A program made the translations under genes and the position numbers. Source: Halopseudomonas pelagia CL-AP6 (GTDB lineage: Bacteria > Pseudomonadota > Gammaproteobacteria > Pseudomonadales > Pseudomonadaceae). Taken from it: 64,000 bases of DNA. Positions 25,733 to 34,020 of this stretch are shown here, piece after piece (the stretch's first letter is position 1; each line of letters opens with the position of its first letter). Where the stretch lies: positions 110,591-174,590 of the forward strand of contig NZ_AROI01000010.1 of NCBI RefSeq assembly GCF_000410875.1. Direction: 5' to 3'. The notes below the pieces were generated by a model. That model did not search any database. It was not told the origin of the DNA and was given only the letters and a program-made list of their open reading frames with translations.

Positions 25733-26377
25733 ATGGAAAACACTGTACAAATGACCTTCCCAAGGCTGAACGAACCCGCTCCGGCCTTTACCGCACGCAC
25801 TACCTCCGGCGACCGTTCGCTGGAACATTACCGTGGCAAGTGGCTGGTCCTGTTCTCCCACCCGGCCGACTTCACTCCAGTCTGTACCACCGAGTTCATC
25901 GCCTTTGCCCAAGCAGCCCCGAAGTTCACCGCTATGAACTGCGAGTTGCTCGGTCTGTCCATCGACAGCCTGTTCTCCCACCTAGCCTGGATGCGCAACA
26001 TCAAGGAGAAGTTCGGCGTGGAGATCCCCTTCCCGATCATCGAAGACATCTCAATGAAAGTGGCCAGTGCCTACGGCATGGTGCATCCCGGCGCCGCCGA
26101 CACCCAGGCGGTGCGGGCGACTTTCTTTATCGATCCCGAGGGCATCCTGCGGGCTATGGTCTACTACCCGATGAGCAACGGTCGCAGCGTTGACGAGTTC
26201 CTGCGTCTGCTGGAAGCCCTGCAAACTTCAGACACCCATGGCGTGGCCACACCGGAGAACTGGTGCCCCGGCAAGCCGGTCATCGTGCCGCCACCCAAAA
26301 CCGCTGAAGACGCCGAGAAGCGTGCAACAGAAGGCTATGAAACCACCGACTGGTACTTCTCCACCAAGTCGCTGTAA
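25733..26377 (+). CDS. Peroxiredoxin (1-Cys Prx6 / AhpC-TSA type)
   Basis: A 214-residue peroxiredoxin with active-site LFSHPADFTPVCTTEF (peroxidatic Cys51), GLSIDSLFSHLAW and the long C-terminal arm ENWCPGKPVIVPPP typical of the Prx6 group. It reduces peroxides; in a persulfide-controlled module it may also act on hydropersulfide species. GAGGTAAA before the ATG fixes the start; longer reading would include the operator. Its promoter carries a CstR-type palindrome, so it belongs to the same regulon as the oxidation operon. A strong terminator follows. Confidence 0.9.
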   Translation: MENTVQMTFPRLNEPAPAFTARTTSGDRSLEHYRGKWLVLFSHPADFTPVCTTEFIAFAQAAPKFTAMNCELLGLSIDSLFSHLAWMRNIKEKFGVEIPFPIIEDISMKVASAYGMVHPGAADTQAVRATFFIDPEGILRAMVYYPMSNGRSVDEFLRLLEALQTSDTHGVATPENWCPGKPVIVPPPKTAEDAEKRATEGYETTDWYFSTKSL

Positions 26378-26397
26378 AGCTCGTCACTTGTTGAGCG

Positions 26398-26447
26398 CTC
26401 AGCCCCGCCACGTGCTTACCAGCGCGCGCCGGGGCTGAGTTGTTTGT
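26398..26447 (+). terminator. Intrinsic terminator after peroxiredoxin gene
   Basis: CTCAGCCCCG (26398-26407) pairs with CGGGGCTGAG (26430-26439) and is followed by TTGTTTGTATTTT, a good rho-independent terminator. Confidence 0.7.
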
Positions 26448-26471
26448 ATTTTGCCCCAGGAGTTGTTTGCC

Positions 26472-27887
26472 ATGCTTCCCGAAATCCGCACCGCAGTTGC
26501 CATCATTGGAGCCGGTACCGCAGGCCTCTACGCCTTGCGCGAAGTACGCCGTGCCGGGCGCAGTTTCGTCCTGATCGACCACGGTCCGTTGGGCACCACC
26601 TGTGCACGGGTGGGTTGCATGCCATCAAAGGTGGCACTGCATGCAGCCGCGCTGTGGCAGGCGCGACCCGAGATGAACCACTTTGGCATGAGTGGCGGCG
26701 AAACCCCGCAATTGGATTTGGCGCGCACCTGGGCGGCGTTGCGCGCCCAGCGTGATCACTTTTCCAATAAGGCGGCTCAGAAGGCGCGCACAGCTGCAGG
26801 CGAGCAACTGATTGAAGGCCGCGCGCGTTTTATCGAACCGACTCTGCTGGAGGTGAGCACTAGCCAGGGTGTGCAGCGCGTGCGCGCCAATGCGGTGGTA
26901 ATTGCCACCGGCTCACGGCCGCAGATGCCAGCCTGGCTCAGCCCCGTACGCGATCGCCTGGTGACGACCGACCAACTGTTCGAACTCGAGCAACTACCGC
27001 AGCGGATCGGGGTGTTAGGTCTTGGCGCTATTGGCTTGGAGATGGGTCTGGCACTTGCTCGCCTGGGCGTGCAAGTGACTGCGGTCGGCGGTAGTAACCT
27101 GGCAGGCATTGATGACCCGCAAGTGGCGGCCCGCGCAGAAGAACACTTCGCAAAGGAAATGACCTTGTGGTTGGGGCCTCCAGCCACTGTGGAGCGGACC
27201 GAACAGGGCGTGATGTTGCGCTCCGGCGAACGGGCTGCCGAGGTCGACCTGCTGCTGGTAGCCATCGGCCGCCGACCCAACACCGACGGCTTGAACCTGG
27301 CCGACGCCGGCATTGCCGTGGACGAGCACGGAGTACCGCTGTTCGATCCCGCCACCCTGCAACTCGGGGACTGGCCAGTGTTTATTGCTGGTGACGCCAA
27401 CGGCCAGCTCGCGCTGCTGCACGAAGCCGCCGATGACGGCAGCATCGCCGGCTACAATGCCGCCCGCCAGCTGCGCACGCGCTTTCGGCGCAGGGTGCCA
27501 CTGGGGATCGTGTTCGCTAACCCGGATGTCGTTTCAGTTGGCGCACGGCTGAGTCAGTTGGATCCGCACCAGCTATTGATCGGTAGTGCCTCAGGTGAGA
27601 GCAACGGCCGGCTGCGCATTCTCGGTGGCGAAAACAGCCTGCTGAACATCTATGCCGACCGCGATACCGGCCAGCTGCGGGGGGCAGCTTTGCTAAGCAA
27701 CAGCGGTGAACACCTGGCCCACCTGCTGGCCTGGGCAATCCAACGTGGCGAAACGGCGCAGAGTCTGTTGCAACTGCCGTTTTATCATCCCGTGGTCGAA
27801 GAACTGCTAGCCACCGCCCTGCAGGAGATCGCCATGCACTTTCCTGATGACAATGACTTGCCCATGGGGCTGGTTACCGAGGACTAA
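26472..27887 (+). CDS. Flavin disulfide reductase (dihydrolipoyl dehydrogenase-like)
   Basis: A 471-residue class I pyridine-nucleotide disulfide oxidoreductase: AIIGAGTAGLYALREV (FAD), redox loop TTCARVGCMPSK (Cys44-Cys49), GLGAIGLEMGLALA (NAD(P)), FIAGDANG, and a C-terminal dimer domain with YHPVVEELLATAL carrying the His-Pro-x-x-Glu-like pair. The redox loop reads CARVGC rather than the common CLNVGC. The natural disulfide is unknown; beside sulfane-sulfur genes it could recycle a thiol carrier. ATG at 26472 follows AGGAG; a TTG seven codons earlier overlaps that site. Confidence 0.85.
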   Translation: MLPEIRTAVAIIGAGTAGLYALREVRRAGRSFVLIDHGPLGTTCARVGCMPSKVALHAAALWQARPEMNHFGMSGGETPQLDLARTWAALRAQRDHFSNKAAQKARTAAGEQLIEGRARFIEPTLLEVSTSQGVQRVRANAVVIATGSRPQMPAWLSPVRDRLVTTDQLFELEQLPQRIGVLGLGAIGLEMGLALARLGVQVTAVGGSNLAGIDDPQVAARAEEHFAKEMTLWLGPPATVERTEQGVMLRSGERAAEVDLLLVAIGRRPNTDGLNLADAGIAVDEHGVPLFDPATLQLGDWPVFIAGDANGQLALLHEAADDGSIAGYNAARQLRTRFRRRVPLGIVFANPDVVSVGARLSQLDPHQLLIGSASGESNGRLRILGGENSLLNIYADRDTGQLRGAALLSNSGEHLAHLLAWAIQRGETAQSLLQLPFYHPVVEELLATALQEIAMHFPDDNDLPMGLVTED

Positions 27888-27993
27888 CCTGTTCCTGCGG
27901 GCCCAGGATGACCGTGAGGATGCAGGCTAAACTGAACTACAGTTAAACAATAGCCGTTAACTCACACCCGGTTTGCAATGGCGAGAGGTACTG

Positions 27994-29577
27994 ATGACGA
28001 GTTCAAAGCGGGTATCGGTCTGGCTGCTCTGGATTACCCTGCTAATGCCAGGGCTGACACTGGCCGCCACTGCCGATCACAGCCTGTTTAAGGAGCTGCA
28101 AGGGCCCTTCGCCAGTGGCGAAGAGGTTACCCGCGCCTGCCTCGGCTGCCATACCAAGGCGGCTGAACAAGTGATGCAAACCCGCCATTGGACCTGGGAC
28201 TATCTCAACCCGGATACTGGCCAGCGCTTGGGTAAAAAAACCATGCTGAACGGCTTTTGCATAGGTGACCGCTCCAATGAGGCGTTTTGTCAATCCTGCC
28301 ATGTTGGCTACGGCTGGAAGGATGCCGATTTCGACTTCACCAACCAGAGCAAGGTCGATTGCCTGGCCTGTCACAATACCGGCAACTACCTGAAGCTCGC
28401 CGGCCTGGCTGGCCACCCACCCCTGGTACGCAGCGAAACCGCACCCGGCTCCGGCATATTCATTGACCCGGTTGACCTGGCTGCAGTGGCGCGGGCCATC
28501 GGCGAAACCTCTCGTCAGACCTGTGGCACCTGTCATTATTACGGCGGAGGCGGCGACGGGGTGAAGCATGGCGATCTCGATTCGTCGCTGAACGATCCGC
28601 CACGCAGTCTCGACGTGCACATGGCTAGCGACGGACTCGATTTCAGTTGCTCTACCTGCCATGTCGCTGAACAGCACCAAATCGCCGGCAGCCGTATCAG
28701 CGTAACGGCTGCAGACCCGCACGCGCCCATCATTCGCGGCGAACGCAGCGCGCGCAATCCCTCCACTTGCCAAGCCTGCCATGGCGATCGCCCGCACCAA
28801 GACAACCCCCTGCACGCTGGGCGTCTAAATGAACACACACGCACCCTCGCCTGCCAGACCTGCCACATCCCAACTTTCGCCCGCGGCGGAGTGCCCACCA
28901 AGATGGCCTGGGACTGGTCCACCGCAGGCAAGATGGATGCAACGGGCAACCCGTACCAGACCCGGGACGCTAAGGGCCACCTAATCTACGACAGCCGCAA
29001 GGGCGACTTCGTACTGGGTGAAAACCTGGTACCCGACTACCTGTGGTTTGACGGCCGGGTTACCTATGTTCAGCCAGACACGCGCATCGACCCGACCACA
29101 AGGGTGCCGATCAACGTATTCCACGGCACTCCAGGGGCTGCAGATTCGCGCATATGGCCGGTAAAAACCTTCCACGGCCGCCAGCCATACGATCAGGTAC
29201 ACCTTAACCTACTGGTACCGCATACCGCCGTGCCCGATGAGACCGCATTCTGGTACAACTTTGACTGGGCCAAGGCCTTGCAAGCGGGAGCAGAGGCGAA
29301 TGACTCGCCCTACAGCGGCGAGTTCGGCTTCGTCGATACCGAGATGCTCTGGCCTATCACCCATATGGTTGCACCTGCAGAGCAGGCGCTGGACTGCGCC
29401 CAATGCCATTCCAGAGTGAGCCGCCTGGCCGACGTGCCCGGCATTTGGCTGCCGGGCAAGGATCGCAGCACCCGGCTAGACACCGCCGGCTTTGCCCTGG
29501 CCGGCCTGGCCATGCTCGGCGTATTGCTGCATGGCGGGCTACGCATTCTTACCTATCGGCGCAGAAGGAAACTCTGA
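27994..29577 (+). CDS. Octaheme c-type cytochrome, tetrathionate reductase family
   Basis: A 527-residue exported multiheme cytochrome with signal peptide and exactly eight CxxCH motifs (CLGCH, CQSCH, CLACH, CGTCH, CSTCH, CQACH, CQTCH, CAQCH) and a C-terminal membrane helix followed by a basic tail. Layout and conserved segments (RHWTWDYLNPDTGQ, FWYNFDW, MLWPITHMV) fit the octaheme tetrathionate reductase family of the periplasm. These enzymes reduce tetrathionate, nitrite or hydroxylamine in vitro; the natural direction is uncertain. GAGG precedes the ATG at 27994. It is paired with the cytochrome b gene starting 1 bp after its stop. Confidence 0.87.
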   Translation: MTSSKRVSVWLLWITLLMPGLTLAATADHSLFKELQGPFASGEEVTRACLGCHTKAAEQVMQTRHWTWDYLNPDTGQRLGKKTMLNGFCIGDRSNEAFCQSCHVGYGWKDADFDFTNQSKVDCLACHNTGNYLKLAGLAGHPPLVRSETAPGSGIFIDPVDLAAVARAIGETSRQTCGTCHYYGGGGDGVKHGDLDSSLNDPPRSLDVHMASDGLDFSCSTCHVAEQHQIAGSRISVTAADPHAPIIRGERSARNPSTCQACHGDRPHQDNPLHAGRLNEHTRTLACQTCHIPTFARGGVPTKMAWDWSTAGKMDATGNPYQTRDAKGHLIYDSRKGDFVLGENLVPDYLWFDGRVTYVQPDTRIDPTTRVPINVFHGTPGAADSRIWPVKTFHGRQPYDQVHLNLLVPHTAVPDETAFWYNFDWAKALQAGAEANDSPYSGEFGFVDTEMLWPITHMVAPAEQALDCAQCHSRVSRLADVPGIWLPGKDRSTRLDTAGFALAGLAMLGVLLHGGLRILTYRRRRKL

Positions 29578-29578
29578 G

Positions 29579-30175
29579 ATGAGCGAACGCCTCTATCTGT
29601 TCACGCGCTTTGAACGCTTCTGGCACTGGTCGCAGGCGGCGTTGATTATCACGCTGCTGTTCAGCGGCTTCGCCATCCACGGCAGTCACAGTCTGCTGGA
29701 TTTCCGTACGGCAGTTACGCTACATGAAAGTGCCGCGTGGCTGTTGATAGGGCTCTGGGTATTCGCCATTTTCTGGCATGTCACCACTGGCCAATGGCGG
29801 CAGTACATCCCAACGCTGAGCAACATGCAGCGTGTGGCGCTGTACTACGCCCACGGCATTTTTACCGGCGCCCCGCACCCCTACAAAGTCACTCAGGAGC
29901 GCAAGCACAATCCAGTCCAGCGCATCGCTTATCTGGGGGTACTGCTACTGATCAACCCGCTGATTTGGCTCAGCGGCCTGCTTTATCTGTTCTGGGGTAA
30001 GTTGGCCCAGCATATGCCCGAATGGTTGAACCTTGAGCAGGTTGCACTGGTTCATACGTTTGCGGCTTTTCTGATGCTTATCTTCCTGATTGTGCATCTG
30101 TACCTCGCCACTACGGGACACACGCCCCTGGCATATCTCAAAGCGATGATCAGCGGCTGGGAAGAGCGCCATTAG
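29579..30175 (+). CDS. Cytochrome b (di-heme, membrane quinol/cytochrome link)
   Basis: A 198-residue membrane protein with four predicted helices and spaced histidines (FWHWSQAALIITLLFSGFAIHG, LHESAAWLLIGLWVFAIFWH, LVHTFAAFLMLIFLIVHLYLA). This is the prokaryotic cytochrome b561/formate-dehydrogenase gamma-like fold that carries two b hemes. It starts 1 bp after the octaheme gene, so the two form a quinone-linked electron-transfer pair across the inner membrane. The ATG was chosen there rather than upstream because the longer frame lies inside the cytochrome gene. Confidence 0.85.
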   Translation: MSERLYLFTRFERFWHWSQAALIITLLFSGFAIHGSHSLLDFRTAVTLHESAAWLLIGLWVFAIFWHVTTGQWRQYIPTLSNMQRVALYYAHGIFTGAPHPYKVTQERKHNPVQRIAYLGVLLLINPLIWLSGLLYLFWGKLAQHMPEWLNLEQVALVHTFAAFLMLIFLIVHLYLATTGHTPLAYLKAMISGWEERH

Positions 30176-30260
30176 GACTACATCGCTGAGACAAATAGCT
30201 GCCTGAATGCCTGCGCTGAGGGTGGGTGTTGTGCATCCGGGAGTCTGGAAGGCGTTCCAC

Positions 30261-30284
30261 AAAAAAGGGTCGGCTAGCCGACCC
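30261..30284 (-). terminator. Intrinsic terminator of pedH-type gene
   Basis: An 18-bp self-complementary sequence (GGGTCGGCTAGCCGACCC, 30267-30284) is followed on the minus strand by six T residues, just after the stop of the leftward PQQ dehydrogenase gene. It also ends the rightward cytochrome b unit. Confidence 0.75.
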
Positions 30285-30313
30285 TCGTACCTCTTGCTAG
30301 TCAACCCATCAGG

Positions 30314-32086
30314 TCAACGCTTGGTCAGCGTAGCGGATGAGGGTATTTTGAACGTCCACAGCATGCCGCCCTGGTTGAAGTCCTTGACGATCTCGGCCAC
30401 CTGGCCGCCCCACAAGGGCACTGCACCGCCCCAGCCAGACAGCACAGATACGTATTGTTCGCCGTCCATATCCCAGGTGACCGGGTTGCCGATGACGCCA
30501 GAGCCGGTGTTGAACTCCCACAGCTTCTCGCCATTTTTGGCGTTGAAGGCCATCAGGTAACCTTCCGGATTGCCGGTAAAGACCAAATTACCTTTGGTAC
30601 TGAGCACCCCGCCCCAGAATGGCGCTGGGTTCTTCACGCGCCAGACTTCCTTACCGGTCTTGGGATCCATGGCTCTGAGTACGCCAATGTAGTCGTCATG
30701 AATCGGTTTGATAGTGAAGCCGGCGCCCAGGTAGGCCGCACCCTTTTTGTAAGCGGTGCTTTCATTCCAGATATCCATGCCCCATTCGTTGGACGGCACG
30801 TAGAACAGGCCGGTGTCTTGACTGTAGGCCATGGGTTGCCAGTTCTTGCCGCCGAGGAACGCGGGAGCTGCGTAAACGGTGGTTCCTTGCTCGCCGGACT
30901 CTGTAGGCGCACCCGGACGGTGATCCTCGCTGTAGATCGGCCGGCCGTTCTTGTCTAGCCCCTTGGCCCAGGTAATGGTGTCAACGAAGGGAAAGCCGCG
31001 GATGAACTTGCCATTGGTCCGATCCAGCACATAGAAGAAGCCATTGCGGTCAGCGGTCGCGGCGGCCTTGATTTCCTTGTTGCCTTCCTTGTAGTTGAAC
31101 GACACCAGCTCGTTTACCCCGTCATAGTCCCAGCCATCATTCGGAGTGGTCTGAAAATGCCAGGTGATGGTGCCGTTGTCGGGGTTGAGTGCCAGGCGTG
31201 ATGAACTGTAGAGGTTGTCGCCCTTGCGCATGTGCGAGTTCCAGGGCGCCGGGTTACCGGTGCCGAATAGCAGCAGATTGGTTTCCGGATCGTAGAAACC
31301 GCCCAGCCAAGGCGCGCCACCACCAGTCTTCCACAAATCGCCCGGCCAGGTCTTGTTGGCTTCGCCACCGGAAATACCTGCCTCGATGGCTTTACCATCT
31401 TTGTAGGTATAACCCATGTGACCTTCGATGGTCGGCCGAGTCCAGAGCAGTTCGCCGTTGGTGGGGTCGTAGGCTTCAATCTTGCCGACGACACCAAACT
31501 CGCCGCCCGACACGCCGGTAATCAACCGTCCATTGACGATCAGCGGCGCCGCAGTAATCGCATAGCCTGCCTTGTAGTCAGCTACGGTCTTGCGCCAGAC
31601 CACTTTGCCGGTGTCCTTGTGCAGGGCCACCAGCTTGGCATCGAGCGTACCGAAGATCACCAGATCATCGATCAAGGCCACGCCGCGGTTGATCACATCG
31701 CAACAGGGCATGATGCCGTCTGGCAGACGAGCGTCGTATTGCCAGAGCTTCTTGCCGGTGCGCGCATCGACCGCAAACACGCGCGAGTAGGAGCCGGTGA
31801 TATACATCACCCCGTCCTTGATCATCGGTTGTGCTTGCTGGCCGCGCTGTTTTTCACCACCCAGCGAGAACGCCCATGCGGGCTGCAACTGGCCTACGTT
31901 GGTGTCGTTGAGCATGGTCAGTGGGCTATAACGCTGGCCCTGAGTACCCATGCCGTAAGAGACAATGGAGTCAGTGGTGGTCGCGTCGTTGTTGATATCG
32001 TCATAGGTGACGCCGGCGACAGCCAAACCGGAAAAACTCATGGCGGTTACCAGGGCGGTCAAGGCGAAGGATGAGCGGTGTGTCAT
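30314..32086 (-). CDS. pedH: PQQ-dependent alcohol dehydrogenase, lanthanide type (PedH-like)
   Basis: A 590-residue periplasmic quinoprotein with signal peptide (cleavage near AVAG), eight-bladed propeller repeats, the vicinal disulfide MPCCDV (Cys128-Cys129) and GDGYD-type active loop [12 protein letters not shown]. The catalytic Asp320 is followed two residues later by Asp322, the extra carboxylate that marks rare-earth-dependent XoxF/PedH enzymes. It should oxidise ethanol and other alcohols to aldehydes, passing electrons to cytochrome c550. It lies 219 bp downstream of a XoxJ-like gene on the same strand, separated by a terminator, so it has its own promoter. Confidence 0.9.
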   Translation of the reverse strand: MTHRSSFALTALVTAMSFSGLAVAGVTYDDINNDATTTDSIVSYGMGTQGQRYSPLTMLNDTNVGQLQPAWAFSLGGEKQRGQQAQPMIKDGVMYITGSYSRVFAVDARTGKKLWQYDARLPDGIMPCCDVINRGVALIDDLVIFGTLDAKLVALHKDTGKVVWRKTVADYKAGYAITAAPLIVNGRLITGVSGGEFGVVGKIEAYDPTNGELLWTRPTIEGHMGYTYKDGKAIEAGISGGEANKTWPGDLWKTGGGAPWLGGFYDPETNLLLFGTGNPAPWNSHMRKGDNLYSSSRLALNPDNGTITWHFQTTPNDGWDYDGVNELVSFNYKEGNKEIKAAATADRNGFFYVLDRTNGKFIRGFPFVDTITWAKGLDKNGRPIYSEDHRPGAPTESGEQGTTVYAAPAFLGGKNWQPMAYSQDTGLFYVPSNEWGMDIWNESTAYKKGAAYLGAGFTIKPIHDDYIGVLRAMDPKTGKEVWRVKNPAPFWGGVLSTKGNLVFTGNPEGYLMAFNAKNGEKLWEFNTGSGVIGNPVTWDMDGEQYVSVLSGWGGAVPLWGGQVAEIVKDFNQGGMLWTFKIPSSATLTKR

Positions 32087-32250
32087 TGCTGCTACCTCAG
32101 AGATGTATTGTTGTGATGGTCGAGTCAGCGAAGAACCGGGAAATTTTCCCGCCTCAGGCCCTGATTGTTCGCCGCAAGGATCTTCTCAACAATGCAACCC
32201 AGGGGTGATTTACCTCATCACTTGGTAGCAATACCCTGATCTCAGGCAAA

Positions 32251-32290
32251 AAAAAGCCGGCTGCACAGCAAGACTGCCATGCAAGCCGGC
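32251..32290 (-). terminator. Intrinsic terminator of XoxJ-like gene
   Basis: GCCGGCTGCA (32256-32265) pairs, with one bulge, with TGCAAGCCGGC (32280-32290). On the minus strand the stem is followed by a run of eight T residues, 16 bp beyond the stop of the solute-binding gene. Confidence 0.75.
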
Positions 32291-32305
32291 AAGCATGAAA
32301 CCGGT

Positions 32306-33202
32306 TCAGATATCGGCGTAATAACTCGGCAACATGTAACGCAAACCATACTCGGCATAGAGCGCGGCCATGCGCCCATCGAGCACCATGGCTTCAGCAA
32401 TATCACCCAAGGCATAGGCCAACTGGCGGTTGGAGTCATGGACTGCCATCCCCAGGTCCCAGACCTGTTTGCCCATATTCGGATAGGCATTCTCGGTCAA
32501 CTGCATGCCGGCATCGGCATGCTCGGCAAGCAGCCAGTCAATCTCGGCCTGCGTGCCCATAACCGCGTGCACCTCCCCGGCCTCCATGGCCTCGAAGGCA
32601 AGAGCCAGACTGCGGTAATGATGGGTCATTTTGCTTAGTTGGCCGTTCATGACACTGGCCAAGTAGAACGAGGGAATCGAATCCTCCTCAACGCCGACGG
32701 GATGGTATTGAAAGATCGCAATACTGGGTACTGCGTCGATCTTTTTCGGGTCATAGGCGGCTTGCCAACGCTCCTGCTGATACGCGCCGAACATGTGAAT
32801 CAGCTCGTGGGCAGGCAGGCCCAGATCATCACGCATGGTGCTGTACGCCTTGTCGTTGGGTGCACGCAACATGACGTCGGCGATCTGACCGGGACGCAGG
32901 TAGTGGCCTTTCCACAGGTGGTTGCGCAGATCACCGTCGAAGGTTTCGTCCGGCGTCATCCATTGCAGTCGCAACTCCACCGCCAGCCCGGCAGCCAGCA
33001 CCTTGGCCAGCTCGACGTCGACGCCTCGGGGCTGGCCATCCTGCATAAAGCTATAAGGGGGATAGTCTTCGTAGACAGCCACCTTAAGATATCCGGACTC
33101 GATAATTTCATCATGGTCGCGAATATGCGTGATGTTAAATGCGTGCGCCGGCAGCGCCAGCAACAAACAGCACCACAAGCCGAGAATGCCCAGGCGGCGC
33201 AT
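32306..33202 (-). CDS. Periplasmic solute-binding-like protein (MoxJ/XoxJ-like)
   Basis: A 298-residue exported protein: signal peptide MRRLGILGLWCCLLLALPAHA, then LKVAVYEDYPPYSFMQDGQPRGVDVELAKVLA, the start of a family 3 solute-binding fold. Such proteins next to PQQ dehydrogenases and their cytochrome are called MoxJ/XoxJ/PedG-like and are thought to assist enzyme maturation rather than import. Transcribed with the cytochrome c550 gene 3 bp upstream. No transporter membrane gene is beside it, which supports the non-import view. It may bind the dehydrogenase, PQQ or metal; this is inference. Confidence 0.78.
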   Translation of the reverse strand: MRRLGILGLWCCLLLALPAHAFNITHIRDHDEIIESGYLKVAVYEDYPPYSFMQDGQPRGVDVELAKVLAAGLAVELRLQWMTPDETFDGDLRNHLWKGHYLRPGQIADVMLRAPNDKAYSTMRDDLGLPAHELIHMFGAYQQERWQAAYDPKKIDAVPSIAIFQYHPVGVEEDSIPSFYLASVMNGQLSKMTHHYRSLALAFEAMEAGEVHAVMGTQAEIDWLLAEHADAGMQLTENAYPNMGKQVWDLGMAVHDSNRQLAYALGDIAEAMVLDGRMAALYAEYGLRYMLPSYYADI

Positions 33203-33205
33203 GTT

Positions 33206-33640
33206 TTATTGCTCTACTGCAACAGTTTCCAACCAGGTACGGATGGCCCACAGAGCCTCCTGGCTGAGCACATCGCCCATACGCGGCATATACACCCGGC
33301 CGTCGCGCACGGCGCCATTGACGACCCGTTCCTTAAACCACTCATCACCATAATCGCCGGACTCAAGCTCACGCAAGTCGGGGGTCATACCTCCGGATAT
33401 CGCCTCCAGGCCATGGCATGCCGCACAGTTCTGGTTGTAGGCGGAAGCACCTATTTTCACTGCCAGGTCGTGCTGCGGGTGATCACGATAGGGGTTGGTT
33501 TCGACCCATTCATCGCCTAACTTTTCCAGGTTCTTGGTATCCACCGACTGCGGCGTGACGTTGCCGTGTGCCAGGGCCTGGCCAGAAGCCAATAGTAATC
33601 CCAGCGCGCTTATCTTCAGGGCTTGTTTGAAATGCATCAT
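33206..33640 (-). CDS. exaB: Cytochrome c550 of ethanol oxidation
   Basis: A 144-residue exported cytochrome c with signal peptide (ending GQALA-HG), one heme site CAACHG and an axial methionine in YMPRMGD. It is the PedF/ExaB type that takes electrons from PQQ alcohol dehydrogenase to the terminal oxidase. Start chosen at the ATG after GAGAGG; a GTG three codons earlier is possible. It heads the leftward operon with the XoxJ-like gene and is divergent from exaA across a 380-bp control region, as in the P. aeruginosa exaAB locus. Confidence 0.88.
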   Translation of the reverse strand: MMHFKQALKISALGLLLASGQALAHGNVTPQSVDTKNLEKLGDEWVETNPYRDHPQHDLAVKIGASAYNQNCAACHGLEAISGGMTPDLRELESGDYGDEWFKERVVNGAVRDGRVYMPRMGDVLSQEALWAIRTWLETVAVEQ

Positions 33641-34020
33641 TTGGCTCACCTCTCGGCCGTGTCAGGCACGGATCATTATTTGAGTATCCGAGGGCCATGG
33701 TAGGAACGCACCGACCTAACCCCAATGCTGCTTTGGTGGTCGCAAATTAGTTCGTTGGTATTAAGCACTTCAGCCGTCTGGACACTGCCAGGACCGATTT
33801 TGCCGGCATGTAAGGCCTGTTTCGGAACAAAAATAGCCGAAAGCATTGATTTATTCCCCCCAAAGTAGCGCTCCGATTGAGGGCATCCCAAGCGCCAGCT
33901 AACCGGGTGTTTTTCCCGCAAAGACCGGGTCATTTTCCGTATCAGAAGAAAAGACGACTGACCAAGATGGTGACGTGGACCAGCATTGCTGCCCTCCTCC
34001 AACAACAAGGAAACACTGCC
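33641..34020. promoter_or_regulatory. Divergent exaB-exaA control region with motif pairs
   Basis: About 380 bp without a gene separate the two divergent ethanol-oxidation units. It contains CTGCTTTGGTGGTC (33728-33741) and, inverted, CTACTTTGGGGGGA (minus strand, 33866-33879), both variants of the motif seen upstream of other genes of the regulon. A GACCTAACC element near 33713-33721 also recurs between ercA and the NosR-like gene. The longer in-frame extension of exaA across this region is not coding: it has no ribosome site and the ATG at 34021 gives a good signal peptide. Confidence 0.55.

Noticed and set aside
33877..34020. N-terminal extension of exaA over the control region
   Set aside because: The ATG at 34021 gives a signal peptide, AAGGA site and the family's usual 623 residues; the extension has none.
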